From NCBI GenBank assembly GCA_947177005.1, contig CAMWSZ010000148.1, positions 1 to 6,975 of the forward strand: a DNA stretch of 6,975 nucleotides, read 5' to 3'. This DNA comes from an uncultured Clostridia bacterium. GTDB lineage: Bacteria > Bacillota > Clostridia > Oscillospirales > Oscillospiraceae. The notes beneath the pieces were generated by a model, which worked only from the letters and a program-made list of their open reading frames with translations, made no database searches and was not told the DNA's origin. The position numbers and the translations under genes were made by a program. Shown here piece by piece: positions 5,290-6,975 of this stretch; the first letter of the stretch is position 1; every line of letters begins with the position of its first letter.

Positions 5290-6786
5290 ATGGAACAACC
5301 CACAACCAATCAGGCCGTATCGCCTAATGGAAATCCGCCAGCCGCCGCCGTACCGCCCCGGGAACACTGGAAGGTAGACGAAAGAGAGGTCCGGCTGCTG
5401 CCGATGTCTCTGCTGCTGGCGTATCTGACCGCCAGTTTTCTGTTCAACTGGCTTGGTTCCGATACCTGGAAACATCCGGGCTTCGGAATCACCGTACTGA
5501 CTGCCGGATGGTATGCGGTCCTGTTTCTCTACCGCGGGACGTTGGGAATGAGGCAAAAGACCAACCGTATTCTAATGGCCGCGGTAATTCTGCTGTCCCT
5601 GACCTTCACCCTGTTTTCCAACCAGTGGCTCCGCTTCTGGAACCGCGCCCTTCTGCTGGTACTGGTTGCGGTCCATACCGGGGAGCTGTGCGGAGGGTGC
5701 CGTCTGCCGTGGAGCAGGGCGGGGATGCTGGCAGAGCGTCTGGGACGGTTCGCAGCTGGACCGTTTGTCCGCTGCGGCGCACTCTTGGAGACCATTGCGT
5801 CCCTGAAAAACCGGCAGGGCCTCCGGCGCTGGCTGCCGGTGCTGGTGGGGACCGGCGTGACGCTTCCGGCGCTGTGGCTGGTGACAAGCGTGCTGATGGA
5901 CGCGGACGCAGTTTTTGCGCTGGTGGCCGGTGACACGCTGGCCTGGCTGGAACGCCATTTCGGACAGGTGCTGATGCAGCTGTTTCTGGCGCTGTGTATG
6001 ATGCCGTTTTTATTCTCGCTGCTGTATTTTGCCGCCCATACGGAGACAAAAACGGCGGAAGAAAAGACGCGGAAAGCGCATGACAGTCTGTCCGCCGCCA
6101 TTCTGCTGGACGCGCTGAATCTTCTGTACCTGTTTTTCCTGGCAGTCCAATCCACGGCACTGTTCGGGAACCGCGCCTATCTGGAACGGGCGGGGATCAG
6201 CTTTGCGGAGTACGCACGCAGCGGATTTTTTCAGCTTGCCGGACTGGCGGGGCTGAATATCGCGGTGATTTTAGCGGTGAACTGGCTGTGCCGTGAGGAC
6301 CGGTATCTGCGGCTGGCGGCATCCATACTGGTAGGACTGACGGCGGTGCTGCTGGTGTCGGCCGCGTGGCGGATGACGCTCTATGTGTCCGTTTACGGCC
6401 TGTCGTTTAAGCGGCTGCTGACCTATTGGGGCATGGGCCTAATGGCGGTACTGCTGGTATTGACGGTACGAAAAATCTGGCGGCGGGATTTTCAGTTTTT
6501 CCGTACTGCCGCGCCGGTGGTTCTGGCGTGGTGGCTGCTGCTGAACTACTGCAATATCGATGCCGTCACCGCGAAATACAACACGGCGCAGGCAGAGGCG
6601 GGGCGTCTGGCGGACAGCGCGGTAGAGGACCTGCTCTTCAACCGCTTCGGCTACGACGGCCTGTTCATTCTGGAGGACCATTTGACAGACTCACAGGTCC
6701 TGTCCTGGACCAAGGAGGAGGCTGCACGGGACTGTCAAAACTGGACAACATGGAGCGTATCCGCATGGCATGCGGCGCAGAAATAA
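5290..6786 (+). CDS. DUF4173/DUF4153-like polytopic membrane protein
   Basis: 498 residues. A soluble, Pro/Ala/Asn-rich N-terminus (1-35) precedes about eleven predicted membrane segments near 37-55, 66-83, 92-111, 115-131, 181-201, 226-250, 268-291, 312-332, 339-362, 374-395 and 402-421. A soluble C-terminal tail of about 75 residues follows. The segment ISFAEYARSGFFQL, then a membrane helix, and later YGLSFKRLLTYWGM and NIDAVTAKYN are the pattern of DUF4173 (formerly grouped with DUF4153) proteins. Their biochemical role is not established. The tail lacks Cys-rich or obvious catalytic motifs apart from one Cys in RDCQNW. AAGGAG (5275-5280) lies 9 nt before the ATG, and the gene follows the lipoprotein after 16 nt with no terminator between. 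It is the last gene of the operon, ended by the hairpin at 6789-6823. Confidence 0.85.
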   Translation: MEQPTTNQAVSPNGNPPAAAVPPREHWKVDEREVRLLPMSLLLAYLTASFLFNWLGSDTWKHPGFGITVLTAGWYAVLFLYRGTLGMRQKTNRILMAAVILLSLTFTLFSNQWLRFWNRALLLVLVAVHTGELCGGCRLPWSRAGMLAERLGRFAAGPFVRCGALLETIASLKNRQGLRRWLPVLVGTGVTLPALWLVTSVLMDADAVFALVAGDTLAWLERHFGQVLMQLFLALCMMPFLFSLLYFAAHTETKTAEEKTRKAHDSLSAAILLDALNLLYLFFLAVQSTALFGNRAYLERAGISFAEYARSGFFQLAGLAGLNIAVILAVNWLCREDRYLRLAASILVGLTAVLLVSAAWRMTLYVSVYGLSFKRLLTYWGMGLMAVLLVLTVRKIWRRDFQFFRTAAPVVLAWWLLLNYCNIDAVTAKYNTAQAEAGRLADSAVEDLLFNRFGYDGLFILEDHLTDSQVLSWTKEEAARDCQNWTTWSVSAWHAAQK

Positions 6787-6788
6787 TG

Positions 6789-6823
6789 GCAGAGCAGGAG
6801 ACCGGGCAAGTCTCCTGCTCTGT
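6789..6823. terminator. Long hairpin between convergent genes, probable terminator
   Basis: CAGAGCAGGAGAC (6790-6802) pairs exactly with its complement at 6810-6822, plus a flanking G-T pair (6789/6823), leaving a 7-nt loop. It begins 2 nt after the stop of the DUF4173-like gene and 4 nt beyond the double stop of the convergent gene. The tails on both sides are only moderately T-rich (ATTATTAT; ATTATTT on the other strand), so termination may be less efficient than at 2808-2847. Confidence 0.72.
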
Positions 6824-6830
6824 GCGATTA

Positions 6831-6975
6831 TTATGGTGTCTGAACTGGGTATGCCTGAACTGGGTAAACATCCTTTACATCCGGAGGAAAATTTCTGCCG
6901 GTAATGCGCGGGAAATTGTAGACCGGGGAATCGTAGGTCAGGGAAGGGAAACCGCCGCTGTAATCATATACAACC
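6831..6975 (-). CDS. C-terminal end of an unidentified Tyr/Pro-rich protein (5' end outside window)
   Basis: A minus-strand reading frame enters from the right edge and runs 47 codons to TAA at 6833-6831, with a second in-frame TAA directly after. The visible tail contains YDYSGGFPSLTYDSPVYNF, then PRITGRNFPPDVKD, and ends in VYPVQAYPVQTP. It is rich in Tyr, Pro, Val and Asn and has no Cys. The tandem YPVQ motif comes from a 15-nt direct repeat. A double stop followed by a hairpin shared with the convergent gene, and a composition unlike shadow frames, support a real gene. I do not recognise the family. A surface, cell-wall or spore-coat protein would fit the composition, but that is only a guess. 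Confidence 0.6.
   Translation of the reverse strand, partial: VVYDYSGGFPSLTYDSPVYNFPRITGRNFPPDVKDVYPVQAYPVQTP
6840..6866. repeat. Two-copy 15-nt direct repeat encoding YPVQ
   Basis: CTGAACTGGGTA occurs at 6840-6851 and again at 6855-6866, separated by TGC. On the minus strand it encodes Tyr-Pro-Val-Gln twice, split by Ala, near the C-terminus of the partial protein. Both copies are identical at DNA level, suggesting recent duplication (inference). Confidence 0.8.

Noticed and set aside
5529..6160. Overlapping minus-strand frames opposite the DUF4173-like gene
   Set aside because: Arg/Pro/Ala/Ser-rich shadows of a Leu/Ala-rich membrane protein gene; no ribosome binding site.

Overview
The window looks like part of the chromosome of an endospore-forming, moderately GC-rich Firmicute, most likely a gut-type member of Clostridia (Oscillospiraceae or Lachnospiraceae-like; inference). 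The evidence is a full-length spoIVA, strong AGGAGG-type ribosome binding sites, Gram-positive lipoprotein signal peptides, SigA-like promoters, and a DUF2975 plus YozG-type HTH gene pair typical of Firmicutes. No RNA genes, CRISPR arrays or mobile elements were seen.

Layout. (1) 1-889, minus: an extracellular solute-binding lipoprotein (amino-acid ABC transporter, family 3), cut by the window start so its C-terminus is missing. (2) 890-1287: a divergent intergenic region with a SigA-like promoter for the binding protein and a good sigma-E-like promoter for spoIVA. (3) 1288-2766, plus: spoIVA, the ATPase that builds the basal layer of the spore coat. (4) About 2808-2847: a strong hairpin terminator shared by the convergent spoIVA and luxS. 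(5) 4050-2871, minus: a two-gene mtn (pfs)-luxS operon. The nucleosidase converts S-adenosylhomocysteine to S-ribosylhomocysteine, and LuxS then yields homocysteine and the AI-2 precursor DPD. (6) 4051-4205: a compact divergent control region with two back-to-back promoters flanking a perfect 19-bp palindrome. (7) 4206-6786, plus: a tight four-gene operon encoding a DUF2975 membrane protein, a YozG-type Cro/C1 HTH regulator, a small DUF5301-like lipoprotein and an approximately 11-TM DUF4173-like membrane protein. It ends at a long hairpin. (8) 6831-6975, minus: the C-terminal end of an unidentified Tyr/Pro-rich protein that runs off the window and converges on the same hairpin.

How it fits together. 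The methyl-cycle/AI-2 operon and spoIVA are standard housekeeping and sporulation genes. The least described part is the envelope operon at 4206-6786 with its own small regulator. The palindrome between the divergent promoters is a good candidate operator for that regulator, and because of its position it could also influence mtn-luxS. The function of that operon is unknown.
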